Assembly (NCBI RefSeq): GCF_040436345.1
Contig: NC_133215.1
Location: 24,727,806-24,791,805 of the forward strand
Reading direction: 5' to 3'
Length of the DNA: 64,000 nucleotides
DNA from: Pagrus major
Taxonomy: Eukaryota; Chordata; Actinopteri; Spariformes; Sparidae
Below, in pieces: positions 27,901 through 62,089 of the stretch (the stretch's first letter is position 1; every line of letters starts with the position of its first letter). The notes beneath the pieces are model-generated. The model saw only the letters and a list, made by a program, of their open reading frames with translations, ran no database searches and was not told where the DNA came from. A program made the position numbers and the translations under genes.

Positions 27901-29111
27901 CTGAAAATCAGACAACAATGGAAAAACATGTGAATTACTGTTTCTCACGCCCTGGAGTGTAAAAATGTAAATACATGTTCCCTATATACCAGAATAATGT
28001 GCATGGTAGAGAAAATGAGAGGAGGAAGCAGTGACATAGGGGGCTATTTCTATTTTTCACATCAGAAGTGTGAACGAGTTGTGGAGGAACCAGTGGTTAC
28101 CAAGATTAAGTAGGTCCAGGAAATATCTGATTGCTCTGCTTCATTTTTTTCCCTCTAACAGCAGGACAGAAATGTATTTCTGCTTTAACGGACAATAACA
28201 CTGGTGTAATAAAGAGGAGTACAATGACAATCCAGTTGTGGGTACTCTGTTTTCAAAGCTTGACGTAATGAGTCCTGGCGAACACACCAGGCGCAGATAC
28301 TCCGGAGGTCTGCGGTATTACAACAGGGATCCACCAATCTGTCTCAGGAGGTCAAGACCTTTCAGATTCGCTGCCAGTGCAAGGTGATGTTACAGTAGAA
28401 TGACAGACGTGACATGTGGAATCTCCCCTGGCACACTGAAGTTCATCAGGATCATTGATATCAACGGCAAAATATAACGTGAGTGTAAGGGCTGCGTCAT
28501 GAGTAAGATTCTGACCTTGATGCCAGCAGCCAGACGGTTACTGACCTTGTGTATTTCAAGATGGATTATAAGGAATCCAGGAAGGAGTTGGTGGTGAAAC
28601 TGAAGGATTGAACACAGGTGTACATGATATAAACAACAGGCAACTGAAATGATAAAAACCAACATGACAGAATACAAGTCATGACATATGAGAACAAACT
28701 GTATGTGAATGTTTATGGATTCACTCAGTTGTCCAAAAGTATCATCAGTTTCTTAAAAAATGTGTGAAATAAAGTAAGAATAGATCAATTCAGAACTAAT
28801 TTGTTGAGAACTCGTTTTTTTTTAGCAACACTGCTGATTTTCAAGTTTACTGTGCTCTCTGCCTACTCTTCACAATTTGCTGTATTTAGGAGAAAATGTT
28901 GAGAAGCTCAATTTAAAACTAATCCGTTAAGGTTTCACTAAAACCCTCTTGAATAGTGCATAATTTATTTCCACCTTAAGACAAACTGTTTCTCTGTTTA
29001 AATACAGCTCTGGCCATGTGAGGATGTCAGGTGTCAGTGGTGCAGCACCACCTTGTGGTCTTATCAAGAAAGAAGTAACACAACTGTGTCATACAGATTA
29101 TTTTTAAACCT
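24989..29111. other. Spacer between the transposon array and the SMC3 3' end
   Basis: Contains TAGCTAGC-type short repeats around 25.2-25.4 kb and a GA microsatellite. No recognisable exon or RNA gene was seen. Confidence 0.55.
26490..26510 (+). repeat. (GA)n microsatellite
   Basis: A short pure GA run in the spacer. Confidence 0.85.
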
Positions 29112-30283
29112 TTTATTATTTTTGTAAGTTTTCTAATTACATAAAAAGGAACCAAAACATTTAAAAAGCAGATTTGAAACTAGGTACAATATATGAGGAG
29201 TTTAATCCCAAACAACACTTCCAGTAAGGAATTAAAAAAAACAAACTTTTCATTCTAGAAAAAGCAAAATTTGGCTTCTTATTGAAGTAATGAGTCACTT
29301 CAGGACCCAAATAGATCTGGTTTATTCACCGCTGAATCACCTGTTTTTGAAAATATCGACCGATCAAATTCATGGAGCTGTGTTGATTTCCAAAATAGAT
29401 ATCTGATGCTTTGGAATTAAACCCTTCATATATATTTAAATGACCTAAAAAACAGGAAATTACGCAATACAGAAACAACCATAAAAAGGAACCACAACCT
29501 TTGAACATTTTAAGCCATGAGGCTGGTTATAACAGATACAAGTTAGCATCGTTTCATGAGTACAAAGAGTATACACATTACAGAAACAAGAGTGAACAAA
29601 AACTCTTTTTTCCAAGGGGGGCAACAGAAACAAAACTCTAAATCAGCTTAAGAGCCTCTCATCTCCACTGAGCTTTAAAGTTTCACTTCAACAATTTTCA
29701 TCCAAGTCATATCAAAACTGTCTCAACTGTACACAAGAGGATCTGCTGTCTGAAAAGGTTCTGAAGGCTTGTTACCTTCAAGAGCCTCTCTGGCACTTTC
29801 AAATGACAGATTACCAAAGCTCTGCTCAAACTGACTGTTATAAAACTCAACACAGTAACACAAAAAGGTAACAAGTGCTCTCTTCAGGACCTCTTCAGAC
29901 AAAATGTAAAAGAACACTTCTGTTATCCGTCGGGCAGAGCAGGAAAATGTGACAATTAATGTTCCCTGCTCACAGATCTTCAACACAACCACTTTCTGAT
30001 TCTCTAATTGTAGTTTTATCAGCCTGAAATGATGTCAAAAGTAAACAGTAAATACCAGTAGTTTTGAGCTGAGTGTTGTCAAAGCAACGATTTACAACTT
30101 CAGAGATGGTCTGAGAAGCATAGATGTGCTGCACTGTTTATCTTTAACAGAGGGGCTAAAAAAAGGCTGGTCGATAGATGGAGTGAGATATTTCTGTCTT
30201 TGGGCCCGGTGGTGGAAGGCTTTGAGCTACGCAGTGCACTGTAGAGGAGGAGGAGGAGGAGGAGGATGAAGAGCCGAAGACTG
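29112..30283 (-). other. Probable SMC3 3' UTR with polyadenylation signals
   Basis: Downstream of the SMC3 stop, reading on the minus strand, AATAAA occurs at 29326-29321 and 29117-29112. A (CCT)n-type tract in the transcript sense lies just after the stop (30266-30244). Which signal is used cannot be told from sequence. A 3' UTR of about 1-1.2 kb is implied if either is used. Confidence 0.45.
29720..30024 (-). CDS. Unidentified open frame downstream of SMC3, possible terminal exon
   Basis: On the minus strand, just past the SMC3 stop, an uninterrupted frame of about 100 codons runs from a plausible acceptor (TTTCAG then G at 30024) to a TGA near 29720. The translation is not low-complexity: it starts LIKLQLENQKVVVLKICEQG and ends PFQTADPLVYS, with mixed hydrophobic and charged residues. 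There is no ATG; the frame opens after a TGA, so if coding it must be reached by splicing. It may be the last exon of an overlapping gene, an alternative SMC3 end, a gene relic, or chance within the 3' UTR. I do not recognise the family. Confidence 0.3.
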
Positions 30284-53438
<23,155 letters not shown>

Positions 53439-53601
53439 GGCTGTCTAAGCAGGATGTCTCCTTGGCTGAATTTGGAGATAAGCTCCCCTCCTCCACTAAA
53501 CTGGAGAAGCCGGGTGTTTAATAACCCAAACTCAACAAAATATTCGAAATAGATGCATTCAAAATTTGTGAAACCCTGTGTGGCAACAGAGAATAACATG
53601 G

Positions 53602-53621
53602 AAAATGGCGGCGGGGGCGGG
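53602..53621 (+). promoter_or_regulatory. YY1 motif and GC box in the SMC3 promoter
   Basis: AAAATGGCGGC (53602-53612) matches the YY1 consensus and is followed directly by GGGGGCGGG, an Sp1-type GC box. They lie about 165 bases upstream of the SMC3 ATG. YY1 sites of this kind usually mark the first transcribed bases of TATA-less housekeeping genes, so the SMC3 start is probably close by. Confidence 0.6.
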
Positions 53622-53860
53622 ATAAAATGGACAATACCACTGTGTGAAAACAGGGTTGTAGCAATAAATGTATACTAAATTACATGCAATAGTTAAATTA
53701 TTTAGACCGAATCCGTCAACGGAAAAGCAGCATACAGCCTTGTACATTAAGGTTACCCTTTGGTTGTTATACAAATTTACGTAAATAATGTGTTTGACAC
53801 GACGCTATTTACTGATCTCCCTATTTGTACAGTTGGTACAGTCTTCCTGTCTGTCTTCTA

Positions 53861-53869
53861 GGCGCCAAA
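53861..53869 (-). promoter_or_regulatory. E2F-type site upstream of SMC3
   Basis: The minus strand reads TTTGGCGCC, a full E2F consensus, about 420 bases upstream of the SMC3 ATG. Cell-cycle regulation of cohesin genes makes this a reasonable inference, but a single 9-base match is weak evidence. Confidence 0.4.
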
Positions 53870-54435
53870 GACAGAAAAGAGTGGATAGCACGCTCCGTGC
53901 AAACTGAAGGCAATTAGAAACTAAACCGGTCAATAGATAAATGTAGCTGTTTATTACTTATTACCAACTGATACGCTTTATTATATCTATGTATTGTATT
54001 AGCACACTGCCACTCTGAATCTAATGGGAATTTTGACTGTTTTTTTGTTGTTGTTGTTTTTTTGTTGTTGTTTTTTTCCTGAGGCTGGTTTTCAAAAATC
54101 TAATGCATTACTTTTCATTGATAGTTTTCCACTTAGTTACACTAAGTTGTTGACTAATAATCTAGAAATATGCATTCTGACTGAATGGAAGCAATGCTGC
54201 TGTTCTGTATCTGCTTATAAAGGCCAACTCAGTCACTGCAGGTGTCACTGTTGCCCCTCCAGTTGTATGTTTGCCCTGTCCTGTCAGAAGTTGTACTCTA
54301 CATGCAAAGTCTATAAAGTCGGCTACAGATTTTGCTCTGTATTACTGTTTATGGGAACAGGCTGTGGTAACTTAACTTCTCAATTATAGACCCATCAACT
54401 ACAAACAATGCTACAATGATTACACGACAACAGCT
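53870..54435. other. SMC3-DUSP5 intergenic spacer
   Basis: Only about 1.4 kb separates the DUSP5 stop from the SMC3 ATG. The interval holds a TTGTTGTTGTTT low-complexity tract (54038-54077). The 121-codon plus-strand frame beginning there opens with a poly-leucine/phenylalanine/cysteine run made by that tract and is not credible as a gene. Confidence 0.6.
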
Positions 54436-54606
54436 TTTATTTTTGTGGTGAAAACATTTATTAAACACATATTTATATCCACATTATTGAAAAAACATCA
54501 GACAGACAGTAGTTTTCAAATAAATTAGGTTTCAATGCCTGACTGTATTTGTGAATAGGCAAATAAATCACAATAACAACCTAAGGCATGTATATTGCAG
54601 TTTATT
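54436..54606 (-). terminator. Candidate polyadenylation signals of DUSP5
   Basis: On the minus strand AATAAA occurs at 54606-54601, 54462-54457 and 54441-54436, about 235-405 bases past the DUSP5 stop. Any of them could end the transcript. Confidence 0.5.
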
Positions 54607-54839
54607 ACTGTGCTGTGTTGTTTCATCACTGCAGCTCAGAAGACAGGGAAGCAACATCAGACTCTGTAAGCCCATAGATTTCATAGGCCCATGAACTGAA
54701 TACCATTATCTTGACTCTTCTGTTTCTGTTACTGATCTCAAGTCTATCTGCTCTGCTGATTTCAACACAAGGCACACAGACAGCATTATTTTTTCTTTTT
54801 TTTTTTTTCAAGTAAGACTACAAGCAGTCACAGTTCATT

Positions 54840-55246
54840 TTAAGGCAGTGCAGTTATTGGGCTCAGTTTGAACTGGTGGTGGACCGGGGCCTGCAGGCAA
54901 GAGGTAGGGAGGGTGAACACAGATGGCTCAAAGTTTTTGCTGTTGAAGGTAGTGGTGAAGTCGTTGGCAAAAAAGCAGGCGGACTCTGGGGCGCAGGGTG
55001 TGGCTGGTTCAGGTGTGGCTGCGTGAGCCGGGGCCGTCGAGAGGACCTCGGACTCAAACTGCAGCAGCTGACCCATGAAACTGAAGTTGGGTGAGATGAC
55101 TGCCCGGCGCTGCTTGATGATGTCGAAGGCCGCATCTAGCCGCAGCTGCTGCGTCCTCATGATGTAGGCCATGCAGATAGTGGGTGAGCGTGAGATGCCT
55201 GCCTCGCAGTGGACCAGGACCTTTCCCCCTGATTGCTTCACGTGAT
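54840..55246 (-). CDS. dusp5: DUSP5 exon 4 (catalytic cysteine and tail)
   Basis: Encodes residues 243-377. GGKVLVHCEAGISRSPTICM carries C256 and R262, followed by ISPNFSFMGQLLQFESEVL, then a divergent low-complexity tail. The stop is TAA at 54842-54840. Confidence 0.97.
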
Positions 55247-58200
55247 CTGGAAAGAGAAGAAGATGAGGTAAAGGTTAATTTGTTGTTTTATTTGTGTTTG
55301 TCTGTAATTGATATTTTTTTAAGTCAAGTTACGTGGTGAAGAGGTTCAACAGGGAGTTTTAAACAGAATAATAACAAATATGGAAAATCACATTTTAACT
55401 GTGTAATAATTGCCTACTCTTTACTCCCACTCACTTATTAATGTGAACACTTTTCACATAGTACATTCTTTTCTTTCTCTCTCACACACAACAGGAACGT
55501 CAATCTTGTTGGCACACCTCATTTGTAGGCACAGAAATGTACACACATCCTATACCAGTTTCAGGTGTGAGACTTGTCTGAGTCACAGAGTGCAGCTGCA
55601 CATGAGACTTTCTTTCTCCTACACGTCTGCGGAGGCACTGGGTGCTGCTGCACAGTTCACTGTGTATGTTCTTAAGCCCACACAAAAATCTCTTCTCTGT
55701 CATCTGCATAAGTGTCGCTCATGACACATTTCAAGATCCTGTTAATTCTTAGAACTACTGCCAACGCCTACATGTCTCTGTACTGTCTGTCTCGTTCAAG
55801 TTTGATCTACCTACAGACACTTAATTCCACCTACACCTGTGCCTCTCTCTTTCTATTAAACAGAAACATCGAGGGCCACTTCTGCCTGCTCCCGAAAGCC
55901 ACTGCAGACAGGGACCGATGATGATTTCTGACAGCTCTGATCCTCGATAAATCGCATGAATGAATCATGAACCTCCCATCTGGAGTGGAGGATGCAACGA
56001 GAGAGGGAAGAGGGGTGAAAAGAAGGAGTGACAGCAGCCGTGGGTGTTTTAATGACCGTCCTCGAGCGATGCGCCCTCGTTGGCCGGAGATGTCATGACA
56101 CACTTCGACAGCTGCTTTCATCCAGGGGGTCAATAATATTTATTATCTCCTCCCTGACTGTACATCATCCACCAGGTCAGACAGGTTTTCTGATTGCTGA
56201 TTGATTTCCTTTTGGGGAGCGGCTGCAGCTCGGTGAGGATTTGTGTGCACCACATTTCTAATCGCTTGGCATGGTTGATGAATTTTGGAGTCCCTCTTTG
56301 AATGTAGGCTAAACCTGCCCCTGGAACATTTTTCGGCCTTATGTAATCGTAGACGGGCTTACACAAAAGACACCCTAAATGTGGGCTGCATCCCCAAACA
56401 ATGCATAATACCAACAATAGCAGCCACCCAGTACTGGTCAGCCAAGCTGCTCGTTGGTGAGCTTTGTCCTTGGTTATGCCTGGCTATAAATAGCCACCAG
56501 CACATTGTGTACATCTTTTGCTAGCTGCTGCTATTATCCCGCACCTCTCTCCTCTCCCACACACTCTCTCTTCCTCTGTAACACATTAGCCTACCTGCTG
56601 CCCTCAGGCCCATCGATGATTTCCACCTGCAAGCAGCCAACAACTGTGCTTTCTCACTGTGTGTCAGTCGCCATAAACAACTGTGTTTGTGTGTGTCAGT
56701 CAGCCCACCCCCCCACCCCCAGCCTCCTCCACCCGCCCATTACTAAACACGGACAGCTCACCCAGTTGTCACACTGACTGGCCACACCCGGCAGAGTAAA
56801 GCCATTAAGATTAGGCCTGGGAGGCAATGACGGCATGGGAGCGTCTTTTCCAAGTTAAGACGCGGGGGGCAGTGAGCAAATCCTGAATGAAAGCAGACTG
56901 GCTGGATATGTTGGTGAGGGATTGGAGGCAGGCGATCAAGTTAAACTGATTACAGCTGGGTTTCTTATAGCCCTCTATTTGTGAATGGTAGCAGGTGAGA
57001 CGCAGCGACAAGGGGGGCTTATTCCGAGACACAGAAATAAACACACCTATGTTTAGGTGACTCAGCTTAGGGAGGTTTTTTTAAGACTCCTTGGGGTGAT
57101 GTTGTACTACTATAAATATAGTGAAGCTGGGGTTTCATGGTATTCCAGAAAAAGACTCTATCTTGGTGGTGGTGTATTTATTTCCCTCACAAGCTAATCG
57201 GCTGACTGAACTCCATCTCCCTAACCCTTCACTTTTTAGATTTCAGATTCGATCAGAAGATAGTGAATAGAGAGCCATTCCCTTCAACTCACCAATAAAC
57301 TCTATGGCCTCCTGGAAGTGGGAGCTGATGTCAGCCATGTGGCTGTCCTCCACTGGGATCCACTTGTAGTCGTAGTGGCCCTTTGCCGGCTGTAGGTCCC
57401 TGCGCGACACGTTGAGCAAGGCCGTGATGTGAAGGTCGCTGAGATAGTCCTGTCTGGAGGCATGGTAGGCACTACCGAGGTAGAGGAAAGGCAGGATCTC
57501 TACAGGTTTACCCTGAAAGACAGAGAGAGAGGGGGTGGGGGGTGAGTTCATGTAGATAAGGAACAATATACAAGATTTCGTAGCCACCTGACAAGACAAC
57601 ACTGGATGGCAGATTTTGATGCATCAAGCTTGGTAAGTATGCACTCATTGGTCCAAGCCACATAATCCAAACACCTGTCAGCCCAAGAACATTACGTTCA
57701 TCTGCAGACAAAACGCATGGTTGCACACAGCTGCAGGAATGAATTCAACCTAGTGAATTAACTCATAATATGTCAACCACAGACACAACAGAGCGCCTGC
57801 TCTCTATGTGGGCAGTGGAGGAGATAGAAGAAAGGTCAGGGATGAAAGAGGGTTTTCTCTCTGTGAGGTGTCCTGGGCATCATCGGGTTCTCTCTCCTCT
57901 TTTGCGAGCCACACATGAGATGGCCGGGGAGCAGTGAAGGTCACAGAATATTATAGTATGTTGAGAAAATGTTTTGATGCCAAATATAAGTCTGTCTGAT
58001 GTCAGCAGGGCTCGGGTGTGTTTGTTCTTTTTTCGGATAAGGTTAGAAATAAAATATAAAGAAGTGGCTCCCGTGTGGGAGAGCGGGCAGCATTGTGTTG
58101 TGAAGGGTGTTTCCATACCTGATCGTAATCTGGTTTGTGGTGAGAAAGCTTCTCGCTGTGGCTGCTGTTGACTCTTTTCTCGGTTTCGCTTCCGCTCTGG

Positions 58201-59447
58201 TCGACGGTTTTCACCTCAGTGCAAAGTTCAGGGTACTGAGAGTGGAAGTTCTCGTATCCTCCTGAGAGAAGGGGGGGAATAAACCGTGAGCACATAACTG
58301 TGATAAACAAGCTTAGAATAATTCTCCACACACACAAATACACATCTTGTGAAATAGCAGCGTTTATGAAACAGTCTTAGCACCGGATTATAACCTTTAT
58401 AACCTGATTATAAGCGCGTAATTAATTACAGGGGCCCCGCAGTGGAAGGACCGGTAATCCTTTTAGAGCAACATCCTGAGGACGCAGAGGTGACAGACGG
58501 AAATGGATGAGTTTCAAATACATTATCACAAACACCTTAAAGAAACGTCTCGGGTGACATTTATTGTTTTCTTCTTTTTTTTTTATTTTTATAAATGAAA
58601 GTCACTGCACCACCAATTTGAATGCGTTACTCCCGCACTGACTCATCCGCTCCGTTGACGCACGCAGGACATTTATCTCTCCAAGAAGTGAGAGAAAAAA
58701 TGTTCCCAACACCAAGCGAGGAGGATAATCAGTGGAAGATGAGTTGGCCTTAACGAATCCGGCTTATTAGGGAAAGTAAAATAAGATGTAAATATATATA
58801 TATATACGGTGAAGCCTTTCTTTATTCTCAGTTTATGTAGATTCACATGGGTAGCCTCCATTCGGCCTATTAATTGTCTATAAGAGTGGCCTACATTTTA
58901 AGTTTGACGCGGGGGAAAAAAACAAAGTACAGACTCGTGTTCACAAGTTCAATCCCAAGACATTTAAAAAAAAAGTTTACTCAAACGTGAAGCAGAGAAT
59001 TTGTTGTCACAGTCTATTTTATGTACAACAACTAAACTGATACACTTTATTTTCTGGATTTAAAATAACCCCAAAGCTCTCACCTTTCAGGAAACAGATG
59101 TTCGCCCCGCTCGCTAGATGTGACAGAGTGTTTATTACTATTTGTGCTACACTGTCCTTTTTCAGCTTCTGCCAGTGGGACGTCCGGTCATCCAGAGCTA
59201 CGATAGCCGATATGCTCCCCTCCCGCAGCCGAAACAGGGCTCTCTCATCCGGGATGACAAACTGCAGAGGCACCGGCCCACCTCGAGACCTCCGGACCAC
59301 CACTGAGTTGAGATTGACATTGACAGAGCCTTTGATACTGGAGTTCGTGAATGAGAAATAAGGTCGGCAATCCACAATAAGGCAGCTCCCGGACTCCTTC
59401 CTGATGATCTTCCTCAGACGCCGGCAGTCGATGCTGGACACCTTCAT
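54840..59447 (-). CDS. dusp5: DUSP5, nuclear ERK-selective dual-specificity phosphatase (4 exons, 377 aa)
   Basis: Dual-specificity phosphatase 5 removes phosphate from the threonine and tyrosine of the ERK1/2 activation loop and anchors ERK in the nucleus. Four exons on the minus strand join in frame to 1134 nt, or 377 residues (human 384). Residues 1-140 are the rhodanese-like, ERK-binding domain. It contains the arginine-rich kinase-interaction motif (VVVRRSRGG, about 49-57), which in DUSP5 also serves nuclear import. The catalytic domain is about 172-320, with general acid D225 (PVEDSHMADI) and the signature HCEAGISRSP with nucleophile C256. A proline- and alanine-rich tail follows and ends ITALP. 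The start ATG (59447-59445) gives MKVSSIDCRRLRK, as in other DUSP5 proteins. The alternatives DUSP4, 2 and 1 are less likely because of the N-terminus, the SMC3 linkage and the long interdomain segment. Confidence 0.97.
57293..57512 (-). CDS. dusp5: DUSP5 exon 3 (catalytic domain, general acid)
   Basis: Encodes residues 170-242 plus one base: GKPVEILPFLYLGSAYHAS, then ITALLNVSRR, and YKWIPVEDSHMADISSHFQE with the catalytic aspartate D225. It is very close to mammalian DUSP5. Confidence 0.97.
58119..58261 (-). CDS. dusp5: DUSP5 exon 2 (interdomain)
   Basis: Completes G122 and encodes to residue 169: GYENFHSQYPELCTEVK closes the docking domain, then comes a hydrophilic linker (SETEKRVNSSHSEKLSHHKP) that differs from the mammalian linker. 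It ends DYDQ before GTATGG. Confidence 0.94.
59084..59447 (-). CDS. dusp5: DUSP5 exon 1 (rhodanese/ERK-docking domain)
   Basis: Encodes residues 1-121 plus one base, including the CRPY of the rhodanese fold, SVNVNLNSVVVRRSRGG and HWQKLKKDS. It ends CFLK before donor GTGAGA. Confidence 0.97.
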
Positions 59448-59598
59448 CTTGAGTTGTTATTATTGCCTAAAGAATAAACTGGATGACTCCTGTACGGTGG
59501 GTACGGGTTAGGGTTAGAGTCCCGTGCGCGTCTGTGCCTACATGTCCTCCAAGGGGATTCCGGCTGATCAGTTTTATGTGAATGGAACCTCCGGCCAG

Positions 59599-59620
59599 TG
59601 ACGTCAGGAACCATATATGG
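59599..59620 (-). promoter_or_regulatory. CRE, Ets core and CArG box (serum response element) in the DUSP5 promoter
   Basis: Within 22 bases lie TGACGTCA (59599-59606, a perfect CRE), GGAA (59607-59610, an Ets core) and CCATATATGG (59611-59620, a perfect CArG box). An Ets core abutting a CArG box is the arrangement bound by SRF with Elk-type ternary complex factors. The cluster is about 150-170 bases upstream of the DUSP5 ATG. A TATA-like CATAAAA on the minus strand (59578-59572) lies between it and the gene. This predicts induction by ERK and cAMP, giving negative feedback on ERK. Confidence 0.75.
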
Positions 59621-60332
59621 ACACCGGCGAGGTGTGATCGCAGCAGAAAAACCCGCCCACAACTATGACTGGACTGTGGCTCCGCCCCCGGTGCTGCTAA
59701 GTCAAAACCACACTGCAGTGTGCTCGATTCAGCTATTACTCACTGTGTCCTGAAGCAGCACCATGTTCTTTCATCTTCAGCTTCTACACCTCTGAACATA
59801 AAACCACAGTTTCTTGTTTTCTTTCATGAGAAGAATGACTCCAGCTAATAGAAAACAAACCTAACAATACTGTTAAACATACTGGCTAAAAAAAAGATGC
59901 AATGTTTTGGAAGGATGCTGTCAGCCATCACAGGCTGTTTGTGATGAATGATGAATAATGCAACACTAACACATTTCTAAGTAAAAGGAGGTATCACAGG
60001 AATATCGCAGGGAAGTAAGGCTGCAACAGCAATGTCATCAGCCTTTGTTAATCTGCTGGATTCTTGATTACAGCCAGTGATTAGTCGTGTCGTCTGCAAG
60101 ATGTAAGAAGATAATAAGAAACGCTGTCACAGTTTTACAGACTCCATGGTGACATCTTCACATGTCTCATTGTGTCCAACCAACACGTCCAAAGCACAGA
60201 GGAAACCAAGTTTTAATGATAGAAAAAGGGAGCATTGTGTAATTAAGGCATTTTAAATTACATTTTGCAGTAGCTTGATGGTCAGCAATTCAAGTTAAAT
60301 TTATTTTGAGCCATGTTTTTCATTAGTGGGAT

Positions 60333-60550
60333 GCAACTACTAATGTGCATTCACTCAAGTACTGGACTTACGTACGAATTCGAGGTGACCTACTTGTAAT
60401 TTTCTTGATTATTTTCATTTATTGCAACTTTATAGCCGACTTTGACTCCACTACATTTCAGAAGCAAATATTTTTACTCCACTACATTAATCTGTCAACT
60501 TTAGTTACAAGTTACTTTTCAGATTACAATTTTTCATACCCTTCTGACAC
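60333..60550 (+). repeat. Dispersed percomorph-type repeat upstream of DUSP5
   Basis: Contains ATTCACTCAAGTACTGGACT, TTGACTCCACTACATTTCAG, TTTTTACTCCACTACATTAA and TTAGTTACAAGTTACTTTTC in the order found in a very common percomorph repeat. Confidence 0.6.
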
Positions 60551-60693
60551 AGTGAAAACCATGTATCTCCAAATTTGGTTATCTTTAATTTTGAATATTG
60601 ATACATTGAAGGATTAAGCAGCCCTGTGAAGGTCGTTTTTTGTCTACCTTGGTTATACTTTAAAAAATAATTATTACATTTTCCTTTTTCACA

Positions 60694-60726
60694 ATGCACA
60701 CACACAAACACACACACACACACACG
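60694..60726 (+). repeat. (CA)n microsatellite
   Basis: An imperfect CA run with an AAA interruption, ending in CGCATGCACG. Confidence 0.85.
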
Positions 60727-62089
60727 CATGCACGTTTTTCTGAGCTCTTGAAATTTGACTCAGAGATATGTGGCTCCAACAGGACAGAGATGCTACAAAC
60801 ATGTAATGATCTTATAGATGATGAAACATTGCTGTAGATTAAACTACCAACAGTAGGCCTGTATGAAGTAGATGGAATGAGCTTAACCTTAAACACATAC
60901 AGCAGTAAAATGCAACATACACATTAATGCAATAAATGAAAAAGGTGGGTGTGGTACATACTGTATGCATAAACTCATACACACATAAGCATACTGTACA
61001 CCAAACACATACAAATACATACAATTTTGGGGGAACATTACAGAAAAATATTGCAATGATCTTGCAGGACCTTCATAACACACAGAGTGTGACATGGCAT
61101 ACTGACGGTCCTTCAAAAAAACAACATTTTAATTACTGTCTGGATGTTAAGAGATTGTATACAAATACAGTAAAAAAGTCCATGGCCAAACGTTAAGGCT
61201 ACTTCTGAATAATCTTTCTTGTAGTCCTGAGTTTTGTGGAGAATTTAAAGGAGAGCTCAGTAGCTGGACGACAAGAAGCTGACACAAGCAACCCCCAACT
61301 TCCGCTTGGTCCCATGTATAGCCCAGTGAACCTGCCTTATATCCCTCAGCATGTAAGCCTAATCCCTCAAATGAATTAACAGGTTTAACGTCATACTGCG
61401 TGTGCTCACATGACATGACAACTAACCCTGACACAGAGCTGAGGACTGTGTTTGGGTTTTGTTTGCATGTGTGTTAGTGTGTGTATGTTTGAAATGTAAC
61501 TGTAGCCTTTAATCCCACTGATACCGCACCGCCTCAGTACACCGACTGCCCTTAGCTTCAGCTGGCCAGCTGGGACGTTAACAGCTAGTTTGATACGTTC
61601 AGCAAGATCTCTTAGCTTTTGCAGTCTAATAAATACATAAATAAACAAATCAGTTGAATGCCACAGCCAAATAAATACAAGCAAACTTACCTCAGTCTGT
61701 AAAGGCCGCCCAAGCAGTTACTGCTCTCTGCGGTGGGTGTGTGTATTGTGCTAGCCACTCAACGAGTCTGTTGCTGCAGCGGCTCTGTTCTTCAGTACAG
61801 AGGCTGTGTGCTTTGTCCTATTGGCTTTAGCTGTTGAACAACAGGCTCAGTGGCTGTGTACTGTGAACACACTGTCTCATGTTAGTATTGGAACATTTTG
61901 GCTGCACGTTCTCTGCCATTCTTGTCCGACTAGCTAGCTTTGCTTTAGCAATACAAGCTATATTTCCTGTCAAGCCAAAGCAAACCGTCTGTGACCGAGC
62001 CTCGTGGATTCTGGTCATCCGCAGTGAGGTAGACAGGCTGGAAAATACTCTTACTCTTACATTTTCCCCCAAGTTTAAATGCTTAAATC

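Larger units (their letters stand above)
55247..59083 (-). other. DUSP5 introns
   Basis: Introns are at 58262-59083, 57513-58118 and 55247-57292. All are GT-AG. The longest holds a C-rich stretch near 56705-56740 and a TATA-like AT run is at 58793-58806 in intron 1. No other gene was recognised. Confidence 0.6.

Noticed and set aside
54024..54389. 121-codon plus-strand frame with a signal-peptide-like start
   Set aside because: The hydrophobic start is produced by a TTG/TTT low-complexity tract and the rest resembles no known protein.
61406..61800. Donor- and acceptor-like pair with a short open frame on the minus strand upstream of DUSP5
   Set aside because: The joined frame gives no familiar protein and the intron would be only about 65 bases. 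It lies in repeat-laden spacer, so not called as a gene.
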